Shown: piece after piece, positions 1 through 11,045 of the stretch | Position numbering within the stretch: the stretch's first letter is position 1 | Layout of the letters: each line of letters opens with the position of its first letter | Assembly (NCBI GenBank): GCA_005406025.1 | Contig: BGZK01000852.1 | Span: forward strand, 1-64,000 | DNA length: 64,000 nucleotides | Source of the DNA: Eumeta japonica | Taxonomy: Eukaryota; Arthropoda; Insecta; Lepidoptera; Psychidae | Direction: 5' to 3' | Made by a program: the position numbers and the translations under genes | The notes under the pieces: generated by a model | The model's database searches: none | Seen by the model: only the letters and a program-made list of their open reading frames with translations | Told to the model about the DNA's origin: nothing

Positions 1-1373
1 TGCAAATACATAAGAGTTTTTATGTTTTAAACTTACTTGCTAAAACCCCATTGCAGTCGTACACCCTTTGGCTAAAACCTGAGCTGCAACACTGACTTTC
101 ATTTTAGGTATTTTATCTTTGTTTTACATGTTGCTCTGTTAGCTTGTTAACTAAACGTATCTCATGTTCACCAACATCTACTTCTAATAACATTTGAGGT
201 GTTCCCATTTTGCATATTTCACTTCACCATTATGAACAAATCTCAAATCTTTGTTAATAAATTATTTCTCATTCCTTTCAGAGATGAGGTGCATCATAAA
301 TAGGAAGATTTTTGTATTATCAATTTCAAAGCAGCTTAGCCTTTTAAATTGGACTGCAAGTACCTTTTGTTTAGTTTCTGCTATAAGACTATTAATGGCA
401 CTAATATTTGTTTTAGTTTGATCACAAACAGTTGCAACTATTCGCAATCCTGTGTTATGTAATTGTTTCAACCTGTTTTAATTGAATCTTTAAAATAATA
501 CTTTTAGTTGTGTTTTGACAACAAGTAAAACAGATGGTTAATTGCTTATATTTACTTTTAATACCCTTTATCATGAACACTAAAGCATGATCTGCATCAT
601 TATTTTTTTTCCCAAAATCTTCAAAACCTACTATTTTATCATTTTTTATTATAAAATAGTCTCGATGTTAAGGCTACTTCATCAAATATTAACGTCAGAG
701 TTTTGTTCTTCAGACATCTTTGACTCTTTTCTTTAAATTTTTATTATGATGTCATTATTCCGGTTTTAAAACGATTATGCTCAGCATTTTGTAAAACTCT
801 TTGATGGAAGAGAACAATCTTCAAAAGGTTGTAAGCCTTTTGACTTTGCTTGTAAAACAGTCAGATAAAATTTTTCATTCAAGAGCATGTCGTTCGGCTC
901 TAGGCATTTTATTCAAAGATTTAAATTGCATCAGAATATTTTCTGCTGGTCTTGTAGCTTCTTATATTTTTTTAAAATGATTTTGTTTTGATAGTTTTTC
1001 AGCTACACCATCTTTTTTGTCTGATTTTACATTTTGTACATATATTTAAAAGGCGTAATTTTAAGTTTATATATTCTTGGGTATTTAATGCTTCTTTGGT
1101 AATGGACTTTATTCTGGGTCCTGAAAAGGCAGAGACAATAATTATTAAATAATTTAATAACAAGAAAAATATTAGTTGATTTGTTTATATAAAAAAACAT
1201 TTATTAACTTTTAGGTGTATAATAGGCATCTGAAAATTTATATATATTACTTGAAAATATAATGTGTGACACCATTCAACTGCTAATCCCAAGATAAGAC
1301 TGAAATATAATGACTAAAATCATTTTATTGATATATATACATTAAAATTACTTTATGATTTTAACTTGCCTGA

Positions 1374-1478
1374 GCACTTGGATGCATTATCTTCTGTGTG
1401 TTGAGGTTGTGTAAAGGTAAATTCCACAGTGTTTGGAGCCTGATATTCCATCACTGAAATATGTTTTGAGAAGTGAAG
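1374..1478 (-). pseudogene. Possible middle exon of the THAP/P-element-like relic
   Basis: A strong acceptor (TTTTTGTTTCAG) precedes 1478 and an open frame follows, containing VMEYQAPNTVEFTFTQPQ. It ends at a GC-type donor look-alike (CAG/GCAAGT). An AATAAA lies downstream near 1340. It could be a middle exon of the same element or a terminal exon of an unrelated gene. The phase from the THAP exon (phase 1) does not match this frame, so decay is likely. Confidence 0.4.
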
Positions 1479-2696
1479 CTGAAACAAAAATTGTAATGAC
1501 ATTAAACTTATTTTAAGTACAAGCTTCACTAAAAAGTTAAAAACCATAAACCAATCTACAAAAATAAAACAAATAAAAGCAAAAGCTATGTTCATTTACT
1601 TTATAATGATCACTCAACCTGAAAAAATAAGAGATTTTAATTTTGTGAAGCATCAAACTTTACTTAAGTATTATCTATTTATTCTTATCTTATTTAATGA
1701 ATGTAATAAGTAGTTAGAAACAGGTAAACATATATAAGATGCTAAAATCAGAAACCTTCATAGTTGGTTAAAAAGGGTTTTTAGACATACTACAAGCTTA
1801 ACACTTACAACTGCATCTTCATGGATATAGATTATATCTCTTAATCGATAATATTGTTGATTCTAGCCCCGCCTCAACTCTGATTATAATCCTACTCCAC
1901 ATTCAACTTTAACTTTAAAATCACAATGTACAATTCTGTCCCTTGTTCCGCTTTGAATTATGGTATCGAACACAGTTCAGATTTGGATATATCAAAATTA
2001 AATATAAAACAATATTACTCGGAAATAGAGTAGCTTTCTACAAGGGAAGAATTTTTAGAGATATAAATTTTTTGAGTATACTAACACAAATATGCAAACG
2101 AAGCTGGGGATGAAAATGTTAATAGCTTGTTTTATTCTGCAATATTGTAGACTTCTATTGATGAAAAATTTTAGATGTGTTATCGCCATTTATAATAAAC
2201 AATGTTCCATATAAATTAGTCATACCTCGCTTCATTTACTTACAGCATTTATTAAGTATTATTACATATTCCAGAAAAAAAATTGTAATTATCTGAACTA
2301 ACAAAGTTGGATATGACAACTGCCTGCATTAAGAATTTTCTATTATATCATAAATCTATTGGTAACTAAGGAGATCTATGGACAAATGTAAGATTATTGT
2401 TTGAAATTGAAAGACATTATCCATCATGATCCGCAGCCCTAAAGTTGACAGTCACATTGGTGTTGATTTATATCATGCAATTATGTACTGAACATACATT
2501 TACATTACAAAACGGGGAACTACAGGAAATTTCAGACCCAATCATTTTCAATCCTGGACCTTTAAAATTCCTGAATCCAAATGATAAAGTTCTACTTGCT
2601 TCAATAGAATAATCATACTAATTTGAGTATAGTTAATATTTTAGTTCACATAATTATAAATTTATAAATATTAAAACACAGATTATAAATACTTAC

Positions 2697-3030
2697 GAAT
2701 ATTCAAAGTCGGAATTCCTGTTCTAGTAAGTCGTTTACTGGGTAAACGATAGCGTTCTTCAAAATGACTATCACAGAATCGGACATTATTATATATATAT
2801 ATATAAATCGCCTTTATCCTGTACCGCTGGTGCTAGAACTGCCTTCCATAAATTAAACCTGTCTAAATTTGGATACTCCGTATGGAAACCGATGGAAAGG
2901 ACCTGAAATAATGGAAGTGTTAAGTGAAAAGAGATTAAAATGGTATTTTATCATAAGATGTACAAAAAGTCTTAATATTTACCCTCAGTATCACACCCAA
3001 AATAACATTTCAAAATTGTTTCTTCGGCAT
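2697..3030 (-). pseudogene. THAP domain of the P-element-like relic, two exons
   Basis: Exon 3030-2983 starts ATGCCGAAGAAA and carries a CYFGC zinc-ligand pair, but in a frame shifted from the ATG. Exon 2902-2697 reads FHRFPYG, then FCDSHFEERYR and GIPTLNI, which match the THAP signature FHRFP...CSDHFE...PTLNIP. A TA microsatellite (about 2790-2806) sits inside the domain and disturbs the frame. The GTAAGT donor after TLNI is intact. Confidence 0.8.
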
Positions 3031-4889
3031 TTTAAATCGCAAAAGCAACGTTGTAATTTATGAAATCCAAAACATCAAAAGCCAAATCACTTGGGCAAAC
3101 AGAATCCGGTGTATTAAAACAAGGTCAAACGTTATTTTCAGATATTACAAAACAATTCAAGCCAAGTCGTTAAGAAAATCCACAAATATATTACGTAGCA
3201 ACCAACACAAACGCAAACAAACAAAATTGACGCTGCGACGCCATTGAATGGCCATAGGTTATAGATTATCTAGAACGTAGACAATATAACCAAACAAGAT
3301 TTATTGATTCAGTTTCATTTATATTTTTATTTGTTAAGTACATAATTAATCTTAATTATTTAAGACCATTCTAAATAATTTAAATATAAATTAAAATAGT
3401 CAATGATTAAATTTATTTTGTCTTTTACCGCACTGCCACCTATTGTGAAAAATTCGTAAAATTCGTGTTTGTTTCATACTTCTGAACTATAGATGGCAAT
3501 ATCATCGCTATGTTTTTTTTTGGATTATAATTTGTATGAGAGTTGAACCCCCCTGACTCGAGCGATTCGACATACACGTGATTTTTCTAAATCGAACTAA
3601 ACGTTTTGTAGATAGGGAATTCCCCTTTAGAAAACATGTAATATTGCCAAACCCAGAACCCTATTTACCCAAAGTTTCATATGAACTGTAATGAATGTGT
3701 GGTAATAAAAAAAAAATTTTACATTGATACTATACGCAAAGAATGTCTACAAGGCAAAGTTGTTATAGATGACGGTACATAAAAATGTTATACGCTTTTT
3801 ATTTTGGGTTATAGTACACAGGTCACAATTTCATGAAAGTAAGCTAATCTCCAGAAAAAAAATTATGAAAATCCATTTCCTGTAGTATTTAAATATTTAT
3901 GGCTAATAAATATAAATTATGTAGCCAGTTGTAACTCTCTCAGTAACTGCACTCAATATAAAGAAGTCATAATAAAGTTCTATTGTTGCTTTCTTGTGAG
4001 TGAACACAAAAATTGATATAAAATGCGTTTTGTACTCCTAAGACATAGTCATGAAAGGCTTCTATTTTAAATTATGAAACCAAATATTGCAACAAAGATA
4101 ATTTAGATACTTAAGTAAATTACCAATACAGTGAATCACAAATTATCCTAAAAGTTCGATTTGGTTTGAGTTTTATTCATGCACGTCATTATTATCATCA
4201 ATAAATGCTCTAAAAACTACACAGAGGGTGTTATGTCATGAGAATATTTTGCCTGACTAAAAAAAACGCCTTCAAAAATTTATTTGAGTAAATAACTTTT
4301 ATACAGCCTTCAAGAACAACAAATCAGTTGTTAAAAAAAAGGCAAGGAAGCGGCGTAACTGTGTTTTGGTAATTTTGGTAGCTGTTGTATAGTTTAAAAT
4401 TATAAGGTGGATTTTAATAAAATATCATTTCTCCTCTTTTTTCCCTCATTCCATTATTTCACATTGTTGAGCCGATTTTCCAAAAAGGCTACAAATGATT
4501 TTCTTAACTGAGACTTTAAATTTAAAATTAAAATAACTATTTTGAAATTTCGTTCATAAATCACTTGATACTATTGAGGGGCTTTGAGGTTGGGAATGGA
4601 GAGGGTTAAGTATTATTTTCAATAAACATTTTTATCTCTTTTTACTATTTAAGTTACTGTTGGTAGTATAAAAAAAAATTAAAATTTAGTCAATATTTGT
4701 TATGAAAAATTATCATGTGAGTTATTAGTTAAGCTTAATTCATAAGCATCTGTCCTGTCCTCATAATGGCAAAAATATATAAAAACTGATTATAATTTAT
4801 GGACGGCCTCTTAATATTTATTGAGATTTTATTCAAAACAATATTAGGAATATGTGTGTATTTCATACTTTATTTATGTTTATTTGCAG
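3031..4889. other. AT-rich stretch without recognised genes
   Basis: I see no coding signal, RNA gene or clear terminal repeats here. It separates two oppositely oriented P-element-like fragments and may contain unrecognised element DNA. Confidence 0.5.
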
Positions 4890-5270
4890 AAAAGGGAATA
4901 CTACCAATAGAAGCAACGGAAACAGCAGACATATTTTTGTTTTTGAATAATTTATTCGACAAGTTGAATAGTAGTTTTGGGAAGCATATGACGTCTTGCT
5001 AAACCATATCAAAGTCCAGTAACACTGAACAGTTTACATTTCAAATTATGGAATAATGCTATTATATTAAACAAACATAGTAAAAAAGACAGTGCCAACA
5101 ATAAAAAATGGATTAAGACTTTACAGAGCCTGAATAACCTTTTGATAAAATTACAGGATGAAAACATTCTCTTGTATACAAATATGTATACAAGAGAAAT
5201 TTTACTCGAAACCTGTTTGTGATTAAACGGGCCTGTTCCAATTAAATGGGCTGACATACACAAATCCTAA
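4890..5270 (+). pseudogene. C-terminal fragment of a P-element/THAP9-like transposase
   Basis: After an acceptor-like TATTTGCAG at 4881-4889, the plus strand reads LPIEATETADIF and LFDKLNSSFGK. After one frameshift near 5000 it continues with TLNSLHFKLWNNAI, KKWIKTLQSLNNLL and LLYTNMYTRE, until a stop at 5220-5222. This matches the region of P/THAP9 transposases just before the conserved TRxLNQDPLENFF segment, which is absent or broken here. It faces opposite to the relic at 1-3030, so it is a separate copy or an inverted piece. Not functional. Confidence 0.7.
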
Positions 5271-5774
5271 TTGCTATTTATTTGAATTCGCCTCCACAGC
5301 CTTGTTTGTCACAAATTTTTAATTTTTATATTTTCATGGAGATACACACATTTGGGAGTAAAATACAAACTGTAAAAAGAGAGATGTATGGTTTTGAAAT
5401 TCTTGTATATATTGTTAAGAGCATATAACAAAGTCAACAAAATGAAATGTCTTCAGAACAAATTAAATTTGCGAATTTATTTATTATTGTTTCTAAAAAG
5501 GGAAAATTACCTGAAATCTGAAATTATTAATTTGTTAACATATGTGAATAGTGAATATTTATAATATCAAAAAAAAAAACAGTAAAAATTGTGAAACTTG
5601 AAATAAAGATATGTCTACTAAAATGTGTTAATGAATTTCGAAAAAATTAAAATATTGAAAGAATTATCCAATAAAAATGGCTTTTTTTTATTCAAATAGA
5701 GATTTTATTAATTAAACATTTTAAGAGGCCATTTCCATAAAAATAATATATAAACTTGTATATAGAATGGATTT

Positions 5775-6654
5775 TATCATGCGTCTTTTCGCAAAAATTC
5801 ATAATCTCTTTAGCTTAGAACATCCAGTTAGAAATGCCATACTGATTACCTTTAGAACAGCTGCCGCATAGGCACCACGCCGCAGGGAGGGTTGGTGGCC
5901 AATCGCTACGCCCCGCGCGACCGGCCAATCCAATGCACACAACCGCGATCAATCGCGAATTTACACGTTATAGGTACTTAGCATATTCGCTGTTTTTTCA
6001 CACTGTATCTATATCTATTATAATAGAGACGTCTTTTGTAATTATAGTATAGTTTTAGTGTTACGTTACAGTTATAGTATAAATGTTACGTTTACGATAT
6101 TGAAGTTTTAGAAACTAAGATTGTATGTGATTAATATTTAAGTGTTTTATAACATTGCTTTTCACTACTATCATATGTGCAAACATGATTTATTGTTGGG
6201 GAGTTTGCAGAGGTAACATTGCTGTGGCTCTAAGATTTTATAGAGAAATTTATCCTGGCAGTCAACAACCTGCTAGTCCGTAAGTAATATTGCGTGCCGT
6301 GTGTCATTTACGCGATAATTTGCCTTAGTTTGCTTTGTTTGCTTAGAGGCGAATGGAACACGTGGAAAATCTGAGATTTAATAATACCAGTGGCGACCTT
6401 AACATCACTGACAACATTAAGTGTTATTTGTAGGTAAGTGACTAGGTAAATACTTTAAAAATAATACGTCTTGGAGGGCGAGCGTGGTGCGCAATTCGAC
6501 TTCGCTCACGCGGTGCCGCAGCCCGACTGCGTCCATGCTTGCAGTCTCGCCGATCATTTATTAGGGTTGTGTCTATGTTATTTTTATTATAGTTACTTTG
6601 GCAAAGTTGTTTTCAAAAAAGAGATTATGAATATTTGCGAAAAGATGCATGAGA
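5775..6654 (+). mobile_element. TIR element (MITE-like) carrying a transposase HTH fragment
   Basis: The left end (TATCATGCGTCTTTTCGC at 5775) is mirrored at the right end, whose reverse complement begins TCTCATGCATCTTTTCGC (to 6654); about 35 bp match well. Inside, 6187-6280 reads MIYCWGVCRGN then RFYREIYPGSQQP, which resembles the N-terminal helix-turn-helix (DUF4817-type) of insect transposases and of the relic at 15.2-15.5 kb. A later frame gives LRAVCHLRDN, also typical. No catalytic domain is left, so it is non-autonomous. Related copies lie at 9160-9800 (inverted) and 40739-41084. Confidence 0.65.
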
Positions 6655-7805
6655 GAATTCATCCTGTAGATCCTGTATTAAGTGTTCACTTATAATTTTA
6701 TTCATTTAATTGTAAAAAACATAAAACCAAATTGATAACCTTTATTCAGAGCTTTACGTTAAGTTTATTCATATTTGGTTGGTGTTACGAAATTAGCAAC
6801 ATTTTTAGCGGCAAAACACTGAATAAAATCGAAAAATATCATGTACGATTCACAGCTCAAGAGTGTTTTAATACAAAAACCAAAAAGTCTACTGTTGCAA
6901 GATACAATTATAGTTGTAGAAGATATTATCATATTTTATATAATTTAATGTTTTTCCACACACCTTATGAAAAACAGAACTTTTATTCGATCAATTTTTT
7001 GTTTATCCACTTGTTCATTTGTTACAGACTGTTTCTTCTCAATTATTTTCGGGAATAAATTAGAAAATATAAAATTAAAACTATCACTCGTTGCATTATT
7101 TCAATTGAAGGGGGTTTGTTATGATAAATGTAAAAGTACTATTTTCATAATGTTTAAAACATATTGAAAAATAAAATGTGTAACAAAATTCAGTCATTCC
7201 TCAAACTTAGAGAACTAAAATTTCGAAAAACATATTACATTACTGCTAATTTAAGGGATGGAAAATTTAAATGAAAGTTAGAAAGTCTTTAAATTTCCAT
7301 AAGAAACTGTAAATTTTTGTGAAGAGTAAGCATTTACAATATGCATAATTTTACTTTAGACTAATAAGTTCAATTGCTTTTGTGGTTACTATAGCATCCT
7401 GTTTACTTTCGTATTTTTTTTATTCTGTGAAGAGTTTTTACTTCAGTTACCACAAATGTTTTGAGTTAAATTGTAGTAAAACACAGATAATGTAATTTTA
7501 TAGTATGGAATCTTTTACTCAAGTCCGTCTTCCACAGTTTTTAATTTTTTAACATTATAACAGTTCATTTTTAACTAAATACTAAAAAATTATTACAATT
7601 ATTAACAAGAAAAAAAAAATTGAAATGAATTGAACATTAAGCACTGATAATTTTTCACAAACAAATATACCTTGATTTGATTATACATTAAACAAATATA
7701 CCGTGATTATATATATATTAATAAATATATATAATCACAGGTTTTTACACTTTCAATACTATTTTTTTATTTTTCGTTGTGTATTAAATTTACGGCTTCA
7801 CCTCG

Positions 7806-8720
7806 TCTATATAAATATATATAAAAGTCGTTGTATGTATGTATGTTCCTTATAGAATCCGAAAGAGCTGAGCCGATTTTGATGAAATTTTCAGGTATTC
7901 TTCAGATTGGCCTAGCAGGTGATCCTGTGAAGTTTGGTAGCGATTGGATCGACAGATTTTTTTTTTGCACTATAAATGACAGTTCTGCTGTTGATTCGCT
8001 ATTGTTTTCATAACACCCGTTATGATGACACGTGCGTCCTATATTTTCATTCGATGAATTTTTATGTATCAAAATCCAGTGACACCATGTTTGTCGACGA
8101 TGAAATCTAAAACAACCGACCTTCATGAAACTTTGGATTTTTATGTAATTTAGTCCTACTTGAGGATAGTTTATATTGTAATAGGTGGCGTACGTAATTC
8201 GCACCGCATTAAATTTAAAATCATTATTATACTGGTAGCGGTATCGAAATTGAAAACGGGACGGGGAATAGAATCCAGAGCCAGGAGCGGCTTCAAAATT
8301 GAAAATAATACCGGGGTCAAAATTGAGTGTGGGATCGGCATCAGAATCGAGAGCCTATTCGAGATAGAAATACAAAAAATGAAGGAATTGTTTGACCTCG
8401 GCTTAATCCATATCAGAATTGTGATCGGTAGAGGAAGCAGAATTGAAAATGGGACGGGGAACAGAATCGGGAACGGGAACAAGATCACAATTGAAAGCGG
8501 GACTGAAATTGAGAACGGGACTAGTTGAACACAGGTGTGGGATCGGAATCTGAATCAAAAGTGGAGATCGCAATCAAAAGCGAGACCAGACTTGAAATTG
8601 ACATCGATCGATATAAAAGATGAAAAATTCATTCTATGTTCACGCTTACAGAGCTACGACATTAACTATATGTACAAGCCACCCACAAGAAAGGGCAGAA
8701 CGTCTGACGGGTCAGCCAGT
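7806..8720 (+). mobile_element. Helitron-like non-autonomous repeat with internal GGGAC-rich minisatellite
   Basis: It begins with TCTATATAAATATATATA and ends with CGTCTGACGGGTCAGCCAGT, close to the ends I know from non-autonomous insect Helitrons (TC... at 5', hairpin plus CTAGT at 3'). The beginning also reads AGCTGAGCCGATTTTGATGA, a common motif of such repeats. Positions 8240-8600 are an imperfect array of units like GGGACGGGGAACAGAATTGA. The array leaves long open frames on both strands that I consider non-genic. The Helitron assignment is inference. Confidence 0.45.
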
Positions 8721-9159
8721 CATAAATGTGTTAAAATTAGCTAGTATTACGCATTTAAAAATAATTGAGATTGTACAACAGTGTTTATGAGGCAAAAGAG
8801 AAATAGATTATACTTTAACTTTTAAGGTATACAATATTGTCCATTCCGTAATTTAATACGTCGTAAATAAAGTACTGTTTATAATTGAATACATGAGTGG
8901 ATGAAGGTGTTATTTATATAAGAATTAACATATCAATTACACCTTATTTCACTATTGTTCATTATATAAATGTGATTCCGTCTGCTTAGATATATTGTTT
9001 TTTTTTGGTAAGATTTGCGTCTAAAATGCTCAGAAAAATTTGTTTTTAGTGTGCGTCTACGATCTGAAAAGAGATTGCCAAAGTTCCAGTTAATCAGACC
9101 TATAATTTTGAAGATCTCGTAATGAGTTAGGCAGTTTTTCGTTTATATAGGGATACATC

Positions 9160-9800
9160 GTCATGCATCGTTTTGCAAATGTTCATAATTTTCTCCTTTT
9201 TTAGAATAACTTTTCCAAAGAAACTATAATAAAAATATAAATAATGAAAATAATATATATAACCCTACTAAATGCCAGTCAGACTGCGAACACGGTCGTC
9301 GAGTTACAGCCCCGCGTGACGAATTCGAATTCCGCCTTGCGCTCGGGCTCCGTAATGTATTTTTTTAAAGAATTTATTTAGTTACTCAATGGTTAGTGAC
9401 CACTAAACAAACAAGGCAAACTAAGGAAAATTATCTCGTAAACGATACACAGCACGTAATATTACTTGCGAATTCGCAGGTAGTTGACTACTGCATAAGT
9501 TTCACTGTAAGGACTTAGAGCCGCAGCAATGTTCAGGGCCGGACCGTGACTTAAGGGGGCCCTGGGCTATTACTACTTAGGGGCCCACATTTTTTCGCAT
9601 ATAATCTATTTTTGACTGGCTTGACTTAGCCGGGGGCCCTTTGAATCCATGGAGCCCTAGGCTGAAGCCCAAAAAGCCATATGGTAGATCCGGCCCTGGC
9701 AATGTTACCTCTGCAAACTCTGCAATTATAAATCAAATTTGCATAAACAGTAAAAGACATTGTTTATTAAACACTTCAATGTTAATCACATACAATCTTT
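9160..9800 (-). mobile_element. Inverted copy of the 6.1-6.65 kb TIR element, interrupted by a hAT MITE
   Basis: The reverse complement of this stretch matches 6118-6654: the terminal CATGCATCGTTTTGCAAAT, the AACCCTACTAAATGCC segment, the GATAATTTGCCTTAGTTTGC-like stretch and the AGAGTTTGCAGAGGTAAC block all recur in order. It is split at 9533 by the hAT MITE. With the 6.1-6.65 kb arm it forms a large inverted repeat with a spacer of about 2.5 kb. Confidence 0.65.
9534..9698. mobile_element. 165-bp hAT-type MITE with perfect 8-bp target duplication
   Basis: It starts CAGGGCCGGACC and ends TCCGGCCCTG, terminal inverted repeats typical of hAT elements. It is flanked on both sides by the identical 8 bp GCAATGTT (9526-9533 and 9699-9706), which is the hAT target-site length. 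Removing it restores the host repeat at 9160-9800. It is too small to encode anything. Confidence 0.85.
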
Positions 9801-10204
9801 TTTTTTCCTCATTGGTTGTGTATTTACAAATTATGTTTATCTCTTTTTGACTGTGCAGTGCTCGCATTGTGTTATCCGTTGTAAATATTAAAAATATTAC
9901 TGGGTATAGAAATACAAACACCGTTTCATTGCTATGATATGCTATTGCATTTAATATAATTATAAAGTATATACGTATCCTTTAAGCTTATACCTTATAA
10001 AACCCAATATAGATGAAATTATATGAATCTCTAGTTAATAGAAAATTCATAAACAGTTCATGTTACATATACGTGAATAATAATTGATTGGTATATATGT
10101 TTGCAAATAGTAGTTAACATAAGAAAATAAAAAATATTTTGTTTCAATTAATAACTACTATAAAGACAATGTGGGTACTTAAGATATATACTACTTATTG
10201 TAAC

Positions 10205-10600
10205 GTTTTTGACGTTTTAACGTCTTATAAATCGATGAACGCCGGCTGCACGCACGAAAAAGCATGACTCATTGTCGCGTTCCGCCTGAGCCGAGTGTGC
10301 AAGCGAAAGCAAGAAACGAATGATCTTTCTTCCACTCCATAGGCCGATGCGTCCGAGTAGAGAGAGACAGCGGCCGCACACAACCTACACGTGAACTGTT
10401 TTGTCAACTGTTTATAAAATGAAAGGAAAAGTTAATGTTGTTTCCATTGTTTATTACAACAACAATTGCGGCAAGTGATAATAAATCAATTCAATTCACA
10501 AAAGTATGCAATTTTTAATCAATGTTTTCTTATGACGTTATCACGTAAAATTATCGCTCGTAAACCGACTTTACAGATAACCAATTTTTTCGTTGATAAT
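10205..10600 (-). repeat. Unclassified dispersed repeat, copy 1
   Basis: The reverse complement shares long blocks with 50100-50830: TTACGTGATAAC, CATAAGAAAACATTGAT, TGTGTGCGGCCGCTGTCTCT, GCGACAATGAGTCATGCTTT and TTCATCGATTTATAA. A GC-rich 180-bp core is an open 60-codon frame in both copies, but without an ATG start. It lies about 300 bp upstream of Mad1 exon 1. I cannot name the family. Confidence 0.6.
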
Positions 10601-10897
10601 GTATATAAAAATAAGAATATAAATTATTATTGCTCTTTTATTATGAATATAAGTTTTAAATTTCAGTACTTGCCTTCCTTACTGAAAAGTAGATGTTACA
10701 TTATAATGATAAGAGATGGCGCTTTATGGCTGTCTGAAGGAAATCACATGGTTACATTGCAATAGTCTGTGGTACATAACGATATTCTGTGTATTAGGTA
10801 GTTATAGTGTTTGTTGTTTGTATATTTTGAATTTATAGTTTTAGTTAATTAATAAATCTTACAACAAATTAAGATTGACTTGAATGCATGTTTAAAA
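10601..10897 (+). promoter_or_regulatory. Mad1 5' flank and presumed 5' UTR
   Basis: This is the interval between the repeat and the Mad1 start codon. I see no clear TATA box. Two short out-of-frame ATGs (10884 and 10888) precede the chosen start and an in-frame stop lies at 10853, so the frame cannot begin further upstream in this exon. The transcription start is not visible from sequence alone. Confidence 0.35.
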
Positions 10898-11045
10898 ATG
10901 ACCGGCAAAGAAGCAGATATGTCTTTGTACAATCATGTTTTAGAACCGTTTAGGCGCGCAATTAGCACCGATGCCAACGCTTGGAAAGATAGAGCAGTTC
11001 CTAACAAATTAAACTTTGCGGACAACAACCAATCTTTAAAAGAAA
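10898..11045 (+). CDS. Mad1: Mad1 coding exon 1 (residues 1-50)
   Basis: It reads MTGKEADMSLYNHVLEPFRR and ends ...NNQSLKE. M8 at 10919 is an alternative start. Only a donor at 11046 (GTCGGT) gives the phase that exon 2 needs; the better-looking GTATTA at 11050 would run into a stop in exon 2. The 3' boundary is therefore tentative. Confidence 0.75.

Larger units (their letters stand above)
1..3030 (-). pseudogene. P-element/THAP9-like transposase remnant (N-terminal THAP domain plus transposase core)
   Basis: Reading the minus strand, a THAP zinc-finger-like module (about 3030-2697) is followed by transposase core pieces (about 1120 to the window edge). The core contains words typical of P-element/THAP9 transposases: TLTLIFDEVALTSRLF near 690-650, ADHALVFMIKGI near 600, GLRIVATVCDQ near 430, KYAKWEHLKCY near 200 and KMKVSVAAQV near 90. 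These lie in the family's order, so the element runs off the left edge of the window. Frameshifts and stops are frequent, so it is not functional. Splice-like sites remain: donors at 2982-2977 (GTAAAT) and 2696-2691 (GTAAGT), acceptors before 2902, 1478 and 1120. Family enzymes cut and paste DNA; here only a relic is left. I am confident of the family, less so of the exon joins. Confidence 0.8.

Noticed and set aside
1353..1595. 80-codon minus-strand frame starting MNIAFAFICFIF
   Set aside because: The upstream half is AT-rich intron; only the part after the acceptor at 1478 looks exon-like, and it is described as such.
8160..8528. 122-codon plus-strand frame as a gene
   Set aside because: Built from degenerate minisatellite units, open on both strands, inside a Helitron-like repeat.
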